NCBI GenBank assembly: GCA_023417775.1
Contig: JAEZEJ010000119.1
Location: 24,650 to 88,649, forward strand
Direction: 5' to 3'
Length of the DNA: 64,000 nt
From: Actinomycetes bacterium
Lineage (GTDB): Bacteria; Actinomycetota; Actinomycetes; Propionibacteriales; Nocardioidaceae
In this document: positions 35,139 to 43,792 of the stretch, in pieces
How the letters are laid out: each line of letters starts with the position of its first letter
How positions within the stretch are numbered: the stretch's first letter is position 1
The notes under the pieces: model-generated
What the model was told of the DNA's origin: nothing
What the model saw: the letters and a program-made list of their open reading frames with translations, nothing else
The model's database searches: none
Position numbers and translations under genes: made by a program

Positions 35139-36416
35139 ATGTCATCGTCGACCGAACCCGCGACCACCGCCACGGCCGCGCTGAAGAACCGCGTGGCCGA
35201 GGAGCTCACCGCGCGGCGCGAGCAGCTCCTCGCGCTGAGTCACGCGATCCACGCCGATCCGGAGCTCTCCTGGCAGGAGCATCGCGCCGCCGCCCGGGTG
35301 GCCGACACCCTGCGCGAGGCCGGCTTCGCGGTCGAGGTCGGCGCTTACGGGGTCGAGACCGCGGTCGAGGCGGTGATCGGCGAGGGCGATCTCTCGGTGA
35401 TCATCTGTGCCGAGTACGACGCCCTTCCCGGGGTCGGTCACGCCTGCGGCCACAATGTCATCGCGAGTGCCGGTGTCGGTGCCGCCCTGGCCCTCGCCCC
35501 GGTGGCGGAGGAGGCGGGCCTGCGGGTCACCCTCCTCGGCACACCCGCCGAGGAGCACGGCGGCGGCAAGGTCTCGTTGCTGCAGGCCGGCGCCTGGGAG
35601 CACGCCGACTTCTCGATGATGGTCCACGGGATGACCGGGCCGGACCGCGGCGCGGCCAGCTTCCGCTCGACGGCCGTCGACCGCTTCGAGGTCGAGTTCA
35701 CCGGGGTGGCCGCCCACGCCGCCGGAGCCCCCGAGCACGCGGTGAACGCCGGTGCGGCCGCCTCCCTCGCCATCACGGCGATCGCGATGCTGCGCCAGCA
35801 CATCGTGTCGACCTCGAACCTGAACGCCTTCATCTCCTTCGGCGGCGAGGCCACGAATGTCATCGCCGATCGCGCCGTCCTCCAGGTCGAGGTCCGCGCC
35901 GCCGATCTCGACGAGTGGGCCGAGCTGAAGCGACGTGCGCTGGCCTGTTTCGAGGGTGCGGCGATCGCCACCGGCTGCTCCTGGAGCCATCGGCCGACCG
36001 AACACCCCTATGCGCCGCTGCGGCCCGACGAGACCCTCGCCGGACTGTGGGACCTCAATCTCGAGGGTCGCGGCCGGACGATCGTCCACGAGGAGGGCAT
36101 CGGCGGCGGCTCGACCGACATGGGCAATGTCTCCTGGGTCGTGCCGACCATCCATCCGGTCATCTCCTTCATCGGGGAGGAGACGGTGCCGCATCATCCC
36201 GATTTCGCGGCCTCCGCCGTCACTCCCGCGGCCGATGACGCCGTCATGGACGGCGCGGCCGCGCTCGCCTGGACGACCCTCGACATCGCCCTCGATCCGG
36301 TCCTGCGCGAGGACTTCCGCCAGCGCACGGCGGAACGCCCCGCGGGCGCGACCACCCAGCCGCTCCCCGGCGCACCCGTCAATCTCAGCCACGCCGACAT
36401 GGAGGCCCTGCGATGA
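35139..36416 (+). CDS. M20-family metallo-amidohydrolase (AbgB-like)
   Basis: This 425-residue protein is a zinc-type amidohydrolase. It has HADPELSWQEH, CAEYDALPGVGHACGHN (first metal ligands), GTPAEEHGGGK (catalytic Glu and ligands), FTGVAAHAAGAP in the dimerisation domain, and the late TVPHHPDF. The pattern fits the p-aminobenzoyl-glutamate hydrolase and acyl-amino-acid hydrolase group. ATG 35139 has a clear GAGGAG ribosome-binding site. It is translationally coupled to the DUF3100 membrane protein, which may import its substrate. Confidence 0.92.
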   Translation: MSSSTEPATTATAALKNRVAEELTARREQLLALSHAIHADPELSWQEHRAAARVADTLREAGFAVEVGAYGVETAVEAVIGEGDLSVIICAEYDALPGVGHACGHNVIASAGVGAALALAPVAEEAGLRVTLLGTPAEEHGGGKVSLLQAGAWEHADFSMMVHGMTGPDRGAASFRSTAVDRFEVEFTGVAAHAAGAPEHAVNAGAAASLAITAIAMLRQHIVSTSNLNAFISFGGEATNVIADRAVLQVEVRAADLDEWAELKRRALACFEGAAIATGCSWSHRPTEHPYAPLRPDETLAGLWDLNLEGRGRTIVHEEGIGGGSTDMGNVSWVVPTIHPVISFIGEETVPHHPDFAASAVTPAADDAVMDGAAALAWTTLDIALDPVLREDFRQRTAERPAGATTQPLPGAPVNLSHADMEALR

Positions 36417-37765
36417 GCGACTCGACCAAGCCCCAGCCCGCCACCGCGCCGATGTCGGCTGCCCAGCGGATGGTGCCCGCCGTGCGTCCGCTCGGCGTGC
36501 TGATCGCCCTCATCGCCCTGATCTCGGTGGGAGCCCAGCTGATCGGGCCGCTGGTGATCCCCGTCGGCGTCGCCGCGATCACCTTCCTGCCGATGATCTG
36601 GGGACTGCTGACCGGCATCCTCGTCTCGGCCCAGCGGGTCCGTCCGATGCCGGTCTACCTGCAGGACGCCGCCGGGGTCATCATGAGCGTGGCCGTCCTG
36701 GTGCTGTGCGCGCGGCTCGCGTTCACCATCGGGCCGAACATCCCCCTCGTGCTCGACGCCGGCCCGGCGCTGCTGCTACAGGAGGTCGGTCACCTCTTCG
36801 GCACGATCCTGCTCGCGCTGCCGCTCGCGGTACTGCTGAAGATGGGACCCGCCACGATCGGCGCCACCTTCTCCATCGATCGCGAGGGTTCCTTCGCGAT
36901 GGTCAGCGAGCGCTACGGCCCGTCGTCGCCGCAGTACCGCGGCGTGTTGTCGATGTACGTCTTCGGCACCGTGTTCGGGGCGCTGCTGGTCAGCCTCATC
37001 GCCTCGCTGGCGTCCTCGCTGGGCATCTTCGACGCCCGGGCGCTCGCCATGGGGGCCGGGGTGGGATCCGGGTCGATGATGGCCGCCGCGGCTGCTGCGG
37101 TGGTGGCACAGCATCCGGACCTGAGCGATCAGGTGCTCGCCCTCGCCGCCACCTCGAACCTCATCACCGGCTTCCTCGGCCTCTACGTGGGGGTGTGGAT
37201 CGCGCTGCCGCTGGCCGAGAAGTTCTACCGGCTGCTGGCCCGCGATCACGGGGACCTGTCCGATGACGACGGAACGGCCGCCCCCGCACCCACGCCCGCT
37301 CAGGCGGCGGTGGTCGCACCTCCGCGCGTCCACGTTCCGCTGCTGACCACCATGGCGGTGCTCATCGGGATCGGCTTCATCGTCTCCTCGGTGGCGGCGG
37401 GCCGGATCTCGCTGTCGATCCTCGTGGGCTACCTCGTCATGGCCGCCCTGGTGGCCCTCGGCATCGGCATCGCACGGGTCACCCGCGGCAAGCTGCCCGC
37501 CATCATCGTCGTCGTGACGGTCGGCGCCCTGCTCAGCTCGCCGGCCTCGCCGGTCGACACCTGGATGATCGGACAGCTGGAGAGCATCGACTTCCTCTCG
37601 GTGTGCACCCTGCTGCTCAGCGTCGCCGGCCTGAGCCTCGGCAAGGAGCTGCCGATGCTGCGCAAGATCGGCTGGAAGATCATCCCGGTGGGCGTCGTCT
37701 CGATCACCGCCTCCTTCCTGCTCTCGGCGGTCGTCGCCGAGTTCGCACTCGGACTGTGGGGCTGA
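36413..37765 (+). CDS. DUF3100 integral membrane protein
   Basis: This 450-residue protein has about 11 membrane segments and conserved features including MGPATIGATFSIDREGSFAMVSERYG and GAGVGSGSMMAAAAAAVV. DUF3100 proteins are commonly encoded next to M20 hydrolases and are probably transporters. The start overlaps the hydrolase stop (ATGA). Its last 10 bases overlap the start of the serine dehydratase gene. Confidence 0.88.
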   Translation: MSDSTKPQPATAPMSAAQRMVPAVRPLGVLIALIALISVGAQLIGPLVIPVGVAAITFLPMIWGLLTGILVSAQRVRPMPVYLQDAAGVIMSVAVLVLCARLAFTIGPNIPLVLDAGPALLLQEVGHLFGTILLALPLAVLLKMGPATIGATFSIDREGSFAMVSERYGPSSPQYRGVLSMYVFGTVFGALLVSLIASLASSLGIFDARALAMGAGVGSGSMMAAAAAAVVAQHPDLSDQVLALAATSNLITGFLGLYVGVWIALPLAEKFYRLLARDHGDLSDDDGTAAPAPTPAQAAVVAPPRVHVPLLTTMAVLIGIGFIVSSVAAGRISLSILVGYLVMAALVALGIGIARVTRGKLPAIIVVVTVGALLSSPASPVDTWMIGQLESIDFLSVCTLLLSVAGLSLGKELPMLRKIGWKIIPVGVVSITASFLLSAVVAEFALGLWG

Positions 37766-39090
37766 GGACCACCCAGGTCGAGCACGGGGTCTATGTCTCC
37801 GTGCTCGACCTGTTCTCCATCGGCATCGGGCCGTCGAGCTCGCACACCGTGGGACCCATGCGCGCGGCGGCTCGCTTCCGGCAGGTCCTGGCCGAGCGGC
37901 CCGTGGACACGTTCCGCTGCACCCTCCACGGCTCGCTCGGTGCGACCGGGCACGGACACGGCACGCCCGCGGCAGTCGTCGCGGGACTGATGGGAGCGTC
38001 GCCCGAGTCGGTGGACCCCGACACGGTCCTGGAGCGATGGGAGCGGCTGCAGGGCGGTGGCTCCGAGCGGATCCTCGGTGCCTCGATGACCGTCGATGCC
38101 GTCGTGCTCGCCCCGCGGGAGCGGCCTTTCGGGCACCCCAACTCGATGACCTTCGAGGCGTGGGCGGGGGAGCGGCTGGTCGAGAGCCGGTCATATCTGT
38201 CGATCGGCGGCGGATTCATCGAGGAGATCGGCGTCGAGGGCGGTGCGCCCGAGGGGCCGGCATCGTCCTATTCCTCCATGGCGGAGCTGCTGGAGCTCTG
38301 CGCGACCTCGAGCATCGGGGAGATCGCCTGGGCCGACGAGACCGGTCTGCGCGATGCCGAGGTGCTGCGGTCGGGGATCGCCGAGATCTGGTCGACGATG
38401 TGCGGCTGCATCGAGGAGGGACTGAGCTTGCGCGGTGAGCTGCCCGGTCCGCTGCGGGTGCGCCGCCGCGCCGCGGAAGGATGGGAGACACTGCCGCCGG
38501 CGGCAGTCGAGGAGCGGCTGGCGCTCTACGCGATGGCCGTGAACGAGCAGAACGCGGCCGGACGCCGGGTCGTGACCGCGCCGACCAATGGGGCGGCCGG
38601 AGTGATCCCGGCGGTGATGTACCACGCACTGGGTGGCCGGGAAGCGCGGCGCGAGGAGGTCGAGACCTTCCTGCTCACGGCGACCGCGATCGGCTCCATC
38701 ATCAAGGCGCGGGCCTCCATCTCGGGGGCCGAGGCGGGATGCCAGGCCGAGGTCGGCAGTGCCTGCGCGATGGCCGCGGCGGGGCTGACGGCCGTACGTG
38801 GCGGCAGCCCGGCGCAGGTGGAGAATGCGGCCGAGATCGCGATCGAGCATCACCTCGGCTTGACCTGCGACCCGGTCGGCGGGCTCGTGCAGATCCCCTG
38901 TATCGAACGTAATGCCGTGGCGGCCTCGACGGCGCTCACCGCGTCGCGGCTCGCGCTGCTCGGGGACGGATCGCACGTGGTCCCCCTGGACACCGCGCTC
39001 GAGACGATGCGCCAGACCGGTGCGGACATGTCGAGCCGCTACAAGGAGACGAGCCTGGGCGGGCTCGCGGTGAACGTCGTCGAATGCTGA
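37756..39090 (+). CDS. sdaA: L-serine ammonia-lyase (iron-sulfur type)
   Basis: This protein of about 444 residues converts L-serine to pyruvate and ammonia. Diagnostic segments are SVLDLFSIGIGPSSSHTVGPM near the N-terminus, TAPTNGAAGVIPAV, EAGCQAEVGSACAMAAAGL, and LTCDPVGGLVQIPCIERNA with the cluster cysteines. It ends with MSSRYKETSLGGLAVNVVEC. GTG 37756 is the best in-frame start, within the 3' end of the DUF3100 gene, so the three genes form one operon under the Lrp-type regulator. That context suggests peptide or amino-acid scavenging feeding pyruvate. Confidence 0.94.
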   Translation: MGLRTTQVEHGVYVSVLDLFSIGIGPSSSHTVGPMRAAARFRQVLAERPVDTFRCTLHGSLGATGHGHGTPAAVVAGLMGASPESVDPDTVLERWERLQGGGSERILGASMTVDAVVLAPRERPFGHPNSMTFEAWAGERLVESRSYLSIGGGFIEEIGVEGGAPEGPASSYSSMAELLELCATSSIGEIAWADETGLRDAEVLRSGIAEIWSTMCGCIEEGLSLRGELPGPLRVRRRAAEGWETLPPAAVEERLALYAMAVNEQNAAGRRVVTAPTNGAAGVIPAVMYHALGGREARREEVETFLLTATAIGSIIKARASISGAEAGCQAEVGSACAMAAAGLTAVRGGSPAQVENAAEIAIEHHLGLTCDPVGGLVQIPCIERNAVAASTALTASRLALLGDGSHVVPLDTALETMRQTGADMSSRYKETSLGGLAVNVVEC

Positions 39091-39094
39091 CGAC

Positions 39095-39562
39095 TCAGGC
39101 GTAGAAGCCCTCGCGCAGATTGACGCCGTGCTCGACCCACGCCTTGAGGGCGGCGAGCATTCCGGTCCAGCCCTGGCAGTTGCCCATCGCCGCGCCGAGT
39201 CCCTGGGGAGTGACGGTCCACGAGGACTCGGTGATCGTCACGAGCGTGCGGGTGTCGTCGTCGATCGGTTCGAGCTCGAACACCACGGTCGTGGTCCCCG
39301 AGGCTGACGTGGCGGCCTCGCTGTCCCACTCGATGACGATGCGCCGAGGGGGTGCGGCGTCGACGACGCGCACGGGGAAGGCGCCGGGGAAGTCGGCGAA
39401 GTCCCACGTCACGGTGGTGCCGGAGTCGAGGCGGCCGCGGGCTCCGGCCGTCGTGAAGTACTGCGAGAGCTGGGCCGGGTCGGCGATCGCCTCGTAGACA
39501 TCGGCGCAGGGACGTGCGACGCGCCCGGACACCGTGAAGGTGATCTCATCGAGTTCAGACAT
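39095..39562 (-). CDS. AHSA1/SRPBCC-family protein
   Basis: This 155-residue protein has the Aha1-like SRPBCC pattern: FTVSGRVARPCADVYEAIADPAQLSQYF, then WDFADFPGAFPVRVV and SWTVTPQGLGAAMGNCQGWTGMLAALKAWVEHG. Such proteins are usually partners of ArsR-type regulators and bind hydrophobic ligands. It is divergent from an ArsR gene, and both start codons lie in one palindrome. No ribosome-binding site is present, so it is predicted to be leaderless. Confidence 0.9.
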   Translation of the reverse strand: MSELDEITFTVSGRVARPCADVYEAIADPAQLSQYFTTAGARGRLDSGTTVTWDFADFPGAFPVRVVDAAPPRRIVIEWDSEAATSASGTTTVVFELEPIDDDTRTLVTITESSWTVTPQGLGAAMGNCQGWTGMLAALKAWVEHGVNLREGFYA

Positions 39563-39581
39563 GTTGTAAAATTACAACATG
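39560..39581. promoter_or_regulatory. Symmetric divergent promoter/operator palindrome
   Basis: Arms CATGTTGTAA (39560-39569) and TTACAACATG (39572-39581) flank AA. The outer ATG on each strand is the start codon of the AHSA1 gene (39562, minus) and of the ArsR gene (39579, plus). The -10 hexamers TAAAAT (39567-39572, plus) and TAATTT (39574-39569, minus) overlap at the centre, each ending 6 bases before its ATG. A single bound repressor would block both leaderless genes. Confidence 0.8.
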
Positions 39582-39911
39582 TTTGCGAACGGCACCAGCG
39601 ACGAGCAGGACGATCGTGTCTTCAAAGCGCTGGCGTCGTCGACCCGCCGCCGCATGCTCGATGTCCTGCGCGCAGCATCGTGCACCACCGGGGAGCTGTG
39701 CGCGCGGTTCCCGGAGCTCAATCGCACCACCGTGCTGCAGCACCTCCGTGTCCTCGAGGAGGCCGAGCTGGTGACCGGGCGGAAGGTGGGCCGCGAGCGG
39801 CATCTCGCGCTCGCCCCGCTGCCCCTCCGACGCATCCACGATCGCTGGATCGGGGAGTATGCTCGGGCGGCGGTCGACCTGCTCGACCGACTGGATCGAG
39901 AGGACGCATGA
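39579..39911 (+). CDS. ArsR-family repressor paired with the AHSA1 gene
   Basis: This 110-residue winged-helix protein has DRVFKALASSTRRRMLDVLRA, TTGELCARFPELNRTTVLQHLRVLEEAELV and the wing VGRERHLAL. It has no CxC metal motif and belongs with ArsR regulators of AHSA1-type genes rather than metal sensors. It starts inside the shared palindrome and probably represses itself and the divergent gene. The first crcB gene begins 22 bases downstream. Confidence 0.9.
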   Translation: MFANGTSDEQDDRVFKALASSTRRRMLDVLRAASCTTGELCARFPELNRTTVLQHLRVLEEAELVTGRKVGRERHLALAPLPLRRIHDRWIGEYARAAVDLLDRLDREDA

Positions 39912-39933
39912 GCGAGCGAACGATGAAGACGAC

Positions 39934-40389
39934 ATGAGCGATGCGGAGGGGATCGACCCCGACCTCCCGTCCGCACCACCCGCGTATCGATCGTCTTCCT
40001 CGATCGCCTTGGTGTTCGCCGGCGGAACGGCGGGCACCGGAAGCCGCGAGGCCCTGAGCCTGGCCTTCCCGCCCCTGGACGGCGTGCCCGTCACCATCCT
40101 GTGCGTCAACGTGGTGGGCGCGTTCTGCCTGGGTCTGCTGCTCGAGGCACTCGGACGCCGCGGGCCCGACCATGGACGCCGTCGCCGGCTGCGGCTGCTC
40201 GTGGGCACCGGCTTTCTCGGGGGATTCACGACCTATAGCGCGCTCGCCGCCGATACCGCGGTGCTCCTCGACCAACAGCCCTCCGGCGTGGGTCTCGCCT
40301 ACGCGCTCGGCACTCTCGTCATCGGGGCGGCCGCGACCTGGGCCGGCGTGGCGGCCGCCTCCGCCCGAGCCGGGGGGCGATCGCGATGA
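39934..40389 (+). CDS. crcB: Fluoride channel subunit CrcB (first of two)
   Basis: This 151-residue protein has four membrane segments and the Fluc/CrcB motifs: GTGSREAL, TILCVNVVGAFCLGLLL with the conserved Asn, and GTGFLGGFTTYSALAADT with the pore Phe/Thr region. CrcB dimers export fluoride by channel conduction. Gram-positive bacteria often encode two subunits that assemble as a heterodimer, and a second copy overlaps this gene by 4 bases. No fluoride riboswitch-like leader is visible upstream. Confidence 0.92.
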   Translation: MSDAEGIDPDLPSAPPAYRSSSSIALVFAGGTAGTGSREALSLAFPPLDGVPVTILCVNVVGAFCLGLLLEALGRRGPDHGRRRRLRLLVGTGFLGGFTTYSALAADTAVLLDQQPSGVGLAYALGTLVIGAAATWAGVAAASARAGGRSR

Positions 40390-40757
40390 CCGTCCTCGTC
40401 TTCCTGGGCACGGCTCTGGCGGGCGGACTCGGGGCCGCCTGCCGTCTGCTGCTCGACGGGCTGATCCAAGGCCGGACAACGGGGCGCTTCCCCTGGGGCA
40501 CCATCACGATCAATCTCACCGGTTCCTTCGCGCTGGGGTGCGTGATCGGCCTTGCCGGGGGTGAACTGGTGCCCGGGGGCATCGCCTTCGTGCTCGGCAC
40601 CGGCTTCCTCGGTGGCTACACCACCTTCTCGACAGCCAGCTACGAGACCGTCAAGCTGGCCCGCGAGGGGCGCTGGGCGGCGAGCGCCGCCAATGGACTC
40701 GGCGTGCTCGTCCTCGCGGTGCTCGCGGCCGGCTGCGGTCTCGCCGTGACCGCCTGA
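40386..40757 (+). CDS. crcB: Fluoride channel subunit CrcB (second of two)
   Basis: This 123-residue protein has GLGAACRLLLDGLI, WGTITINLTGSFALGCVIG with the conserved Asn, and GTGFLGGYTTFSTASYETV, all hallmarks of CrcB. It lacks the cytoplasmic N-terminal extension of the first copy. The ATGA overlap indicates coupled synthesis, as expected for a heterodimeric antiparallel channel. Confidence 0.94.
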   Translation: MTVLVFLGTALAGGLGAACRLLLDGLIQGRTTGRFPWGTITINLTGSFALGCVIGLAGGELVPGGIAFVLGTGFLGGYTTFSTASYETVKLAREGRWAASAANGLGVLVLAVLAAGCGLAVTA

Positions 40758-40777
40758 AGGGTTCGATGACGGCCCCT

Positions 40778-41362
40778 CTACGCGTCATCGGGCCATCCGT
40801 CGAAGAGGGCATCGTGCACGTCGTCCGGGTCGAGGGTGTTGTGCCGGAATCGGATGGGCCGTCCGATGCGCCGGCTGGGATCGCCGCCGTCCCGGTACAG
40901 CTTCCGTCGCAAGAGGACTCCGCTGGACAGCTCCGCGCTGACCCGGAGCTCGTAGGTGGTGGTGTCGTCACCGCTCCCGGGCCGTTCGACCACGCGGTCG
41001 ACCCGTCCTATGGCGACATGACCGTCGGCGAAGGTCGCGCTCAGTCGCCGGTGGCTGCTGACGGCCATCACCGCGGCGCCCGCGACGGAGAGGCCGAGGG
41101 GCACGCCCCACAACCACCAGTAGACGTCCGTGTGTCGAACGCCCGCCACGGCGAATCCGATGGCCAGGGCAAGCGTCACGACCGGTGCCGCCAGGAGCGC
41201 GCAGATTCCCGGCACGAGGAGCACGACGCCGATCGTCTCGATCCGGGACCAGCGGCGGATCCGGGCACGGGTCTCCGGGGTGCGGGCCGCCGCCATCCAG
41301 TCCGCGGTCTGCTGGTCGGTGCCGATCAGCCCCCACGCCGAGATGCTCCGCATCAGACTCAT
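40778..41362 (-). CDS. Hypothetical two-segment membrane protein
   Basis: This 194-residue protein has two membrane segments (about residues 40-66, IGVVLLVPGICALLAAPVV onward, and about 72-90, WWLWGVPLGLSVAGAAVMAV). A C-terminal strand-rich domain follows, containing IGRVDRVVERPGSGDDTTTYELRVSAEL. That layout resembles NfeD/DUF3592-type small membrane proteins, but the assignment is not firm. ATG 41362 follows GGGAGG. Confidence 0.7.
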   Translation of the reverse strand: MSLMRSISAWGLIGTDQQTADWMAAARTPETRARIRRWSRIETIGVVLLVPGICALLAAPVVTLALAIGFAVAGVRHTDVYWWLWGVPLGLSVAGAAVMAVSSHRRLSATFADGHVAIGRVDRVVERPGSGDDTTTYELRVSAELSSGVLLRRKLYRDGGDPSRRIGRPIRFRHNTLDPDDVHDALFDGWPDDA

Positions 41363-41533
41363 CGCGCGCCTCCCGTCGAGTCCGGGATCGTCGGGCCGCC
41401 ACCCACCGAAGCCGAGAGGCGCGTGGATCCCTCTGTCCGACGCATCCTCCCATGATCGTGTCCTGCGCTCACGCGCTCGCGATCGCACGGGTTCCTGCTC
41501 GGGTCGACGAGGCCCCTTTGAGATGGTGGAGGC

Positions 41534-42072
41534 ATGGCTGACGCACAGGTGATCTTCATCGGCGGGGGATCGGCAAGTCGACCACGGCGTTCGCGCTGCA
41601 CGACCTCCTCTCCGAGCAGGACGTGCGACATGCGGTCATCGAGGGGGATGGTCTCGATCTCGCACACCCGGCCCCGTGGAAGCACCGCCTCGCCGAGCGG
41701 AATCTCGCCGCGATGTGGGAGAACTATCGTTCCCTGGGGTACCGGCGCCTCATCTACACGAACACCGTCTCGGTTCTCGAGGTGCCAACGCTCATCGAAG
41801 CCATGGGCGACGTGGGCGACGTCACCGCGGTGCTGCTTCAGGCCGGCCGCCCGACGGTCGCCGAGCGGTTGGGACGACGTGAACACGGCGACAGTCTCGA
41901 ACGGCATGTGGAGCGCAGCGCGGCCATGGCGGCCCGTCTCGGCGGGTCCTCCGGTGACGATGTCCACCGTCTCGATACCGAGGGCAAGACGCCACGTGAG
42001 ATCGCCGGACGCATCGTCGACCTCGCCGGCTGGGGAGCGGCGAGCGACGACGGCCTCGGGCCAGCGAACTGA
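41534..42072 (+). pseudogene. P-loop kinase/ATPase gene with a frameshift inside Walker A
   Basis: From ATG 41534 the frame reads MADAQVIFIGGGS; from 41572 the next frame continues GKSTTAFALHDLLSEQDVRHAVIEGDGLDLAHP and runs to 42072. Joining them gives a normal P-loop protein of roughly 180 residues, similar to AAA/gluconate-kinase-like proteins. The register differs by one base (mod 3) exactly in the P-loop. A 7-base loss between short TCGG repeats would explain it. Either the gene is inactivated or the base calls here are wrong. The downstream part alone could start at ATG 41623 but would lack the ATP site. Confidence 0.75.
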
Positions 42073-42116
42073 CGAGTCGCGGACATGGGTCGATCCGGGG
42101 AGGGCGGCAGTGTGCC

Positions 42117-42806
42117 TCACGCCGCCTGCGGATCGAGTTCGCCGCGGAGCCTCTCGATGAGCCGGCGCAGTCGACGGCAGACCTGCATCTGGCTGCACCC
42201 GATCGCGGCCGCGATCTCGCGTTGACTGAGCTCCTGACCGAAGCGCATCTGCAGCAGCTCGGCGTCCTCGCGATCCAGATAGCGCAGTGCCCGACGGAGC
42301 TCGACCGTGTCGATGATGCGACCGAGCGCGTGGTCCTCACCTCCGAGCTGCTCGATCGCCGGCTCGCCATCTGGTGTGGTGGGCGAGGTCGGCGCGAAGC
42401 AGTGGTGGAGCGAGGCCGCGCGCCGGACCTCCTCGACGGGCTCGCCCAGCCGCTGAGCCAGGAGCGCCGTCGACACCTCGTCGCCAGGGCGGCTCTCGAT
42501 CTCCTCGCGGAGCGAGTTCAATCGGGCCTGGAGCTCCTGCAGGCGTCGCGGTGGGCGGATGGTCCACCCGGAGTCGCGGAAGTAGTGCTTGATCTCCCCG
42601 TGGATGGTGGCCGTGGCGAATGGGGCGAAGGCCCCCTGCCGTCGGTCGAAGCGCTGCGCCGCATGGACGAGGCCGGTCAGCGCCACCTGTTCGAGGTCCG
42701 CCAGCTCGATCCCGCGCTGGCGGTAGCGCCGCGCGAGGGCCAGTGCGAGGTGATGATGGTCGTGGACGAGGGCGTCCACGTCGTCACGATGTGGCAGGGT
42801 GCGCAC
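42117..42806 (-). CDS. SigB/SigF-type alternative sigma factor
   Basis: This 229-residue sigma-70-family protein has region 2 (HHLALALARRYRQRGIELADLEQVALTGLVHAAQRFD, then FATATIHGEIKHYFRDSGW). It has a short region 3, and region 4 with ELSQREIAAAIGCSQMQVCRRLRRLIERLRGEL. The REIAAAIG/SQMQVCRRL helix-turn-helix and HYFRD motif place it in the general-stress/sporulation SigB/SigF group. No anti-sigma kinase gene is adjacent, though two GAF-ANTAR genes follow upstream on the map. Confidence 0.9.
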   Translation of the reverse strand: MRTLPHRDDVDALVHDHHHLALALARRYRQRGIELADLEQVALTGLVHAAQRFDRRQGAFAPFATATIHGEIKHYFRDSGWTIRPPRRLQELQARLNSLREEIESRPGDEVSTALLAQRLGEPVEEVRRAASLHHCFAPTSPTTPDGEPAIEQLGGEDHALGRIIDTVELRRALRYLDREDAELLQMRFGQELSQREIAAAIGCSQMQVCRRLRRLIERLRGELDPQAA

Positions 42807-42912
42807 GGCACTCCTCGGTACGTGAACGGAAGGCCGCGTTCTGACCTGTCCCTCACTCTGCCCCTCCCTGCCGGTCTACGCAATGTTTCGGATGCCGGAC
42901 CGGGGAGCTGAA

Positions 42913-43692
42913 TCAGCCGGCCTCCTCGGGTGCGGACAGTGAGGAGCCGTCGACCGATCGCTGGTCCCCGGGCTGATGCGCCGGCGCCGACAGGCCCTCG
43001 ACGGCGCCGTGGGCCACCAACTCCTCGGCGATCTCGGCGAGCTTGACATTGCGATGCTGCGAGATGCGCCGAAGGACCGCGAAGGCAGGTTCCGGCCGCA
43101 GGCCGAAACGCTCCATGGTGATGCCCTGGGCCTGTCCCACGACCGTGCGGGTGGCGAGGGCTTGAACCAGATGCTCATGCCGCCGGACGATGGCGAAGTG
43201 CGCGGCGACGTGGGCGGGCAGTGTCCGCGGCAGGCGGGCGGCATCCTCCGCTCGACGTGTCCACACCTCGAGCACGCCCACGACGACGGCACCATGGCGC
43301 AACGGGAAGGCCCGGACGGCTCCCGCATCGTGGAAGCCCGTCCAGGTCGCCGACCAGCGGGGCCAGCGGTCGCGGAGCTCGAGGGCGCTCACGCTGACGG
43401 TCGCTCCCGATTCGAGGGCCTCGACGGAGGGCCCCTCGCGGAGCCGGAACTGCTCCCGCCAGGGAGCCGGATCGAGGAGGCCGTTCGCGTGCACGGGAGT
43501 CAGTCGGCGCTTGCGTCCGATCCGGCTGAGCCCGGCGAAGACGCCGCCGGGGATCTCGACGCAGAAAGCGACACAATCGTGGGCGAAGCTCGCCAGGTCG
43601 TCGTGATGCGACCAACGGGCAACGGCGGAGGCGAGCTTCTCGGCGAAGCTGTCGTTCAACGCGCGCCTAACGTCTCGACGCCTGATGGCCAC
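42913..43692 (-). CDS. GAF-ANTAR RNA-binding regulator
   Basis: From GTG 43692 the protein has 259 residues. The N-terminal two thirds form a GAF-like sensor domain (FCVEIPGGVFAGLSRIGRK, then WPRWSATWTGFHDAGAVRAFPLRHGAVVVGVLEVW). The C-terminus is an ANTAR domain: LATRTVVGQAQGITMERFGL followed by AFAVLRRISQHRNVKLAEIAEELV. ANTAR domains bind dual-hairpin RNA and prevent transcription termination. It is divergent from a second GAF-ANTAR gene about 100 bases away. Confidence 0.9.
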   Translation of the reverse strand: MAIRRRDVRRALNDSFAEKLASAVARWSHHDDLASFAHDCVAFCVEIPGGVFAGLSRIGRKRRLTPVHANGLLDPAPWREQFRLREGPSVEALESGATVSVSALELRDRWPRWSATWTGFHDAGAVRAFPLRHGAVVVGVLEVWTRRAEDAARLPRTLPAHVAAHFAIVRRHEHLVQALATRTVVGQAQGITMERFGLRPEPAFAVLRRISQHRNVKLAEIAEELVAHGAVEGLSAPAHQPGDQRSVDGSSLSAPEEAG

Positions 43693-43792
43693 GCTCTGAC
43701 CGATGCGTCGAATGAAGGTTACGCGTCTCGTAGAGTGGAGGAGTCGGCAGGCCACGATGTCCCTGTGTCGTGGCGGCTGGAAGGAGGGGGCG

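Noticed and set aside
39912..39933. A fluoride riboswitch before crcB
   Set aside because: Only 22 bases separate the ArsR stop from the first crcB start, too few for the pseudoknotted aptamer, and no match is seen in the preceding gene end.
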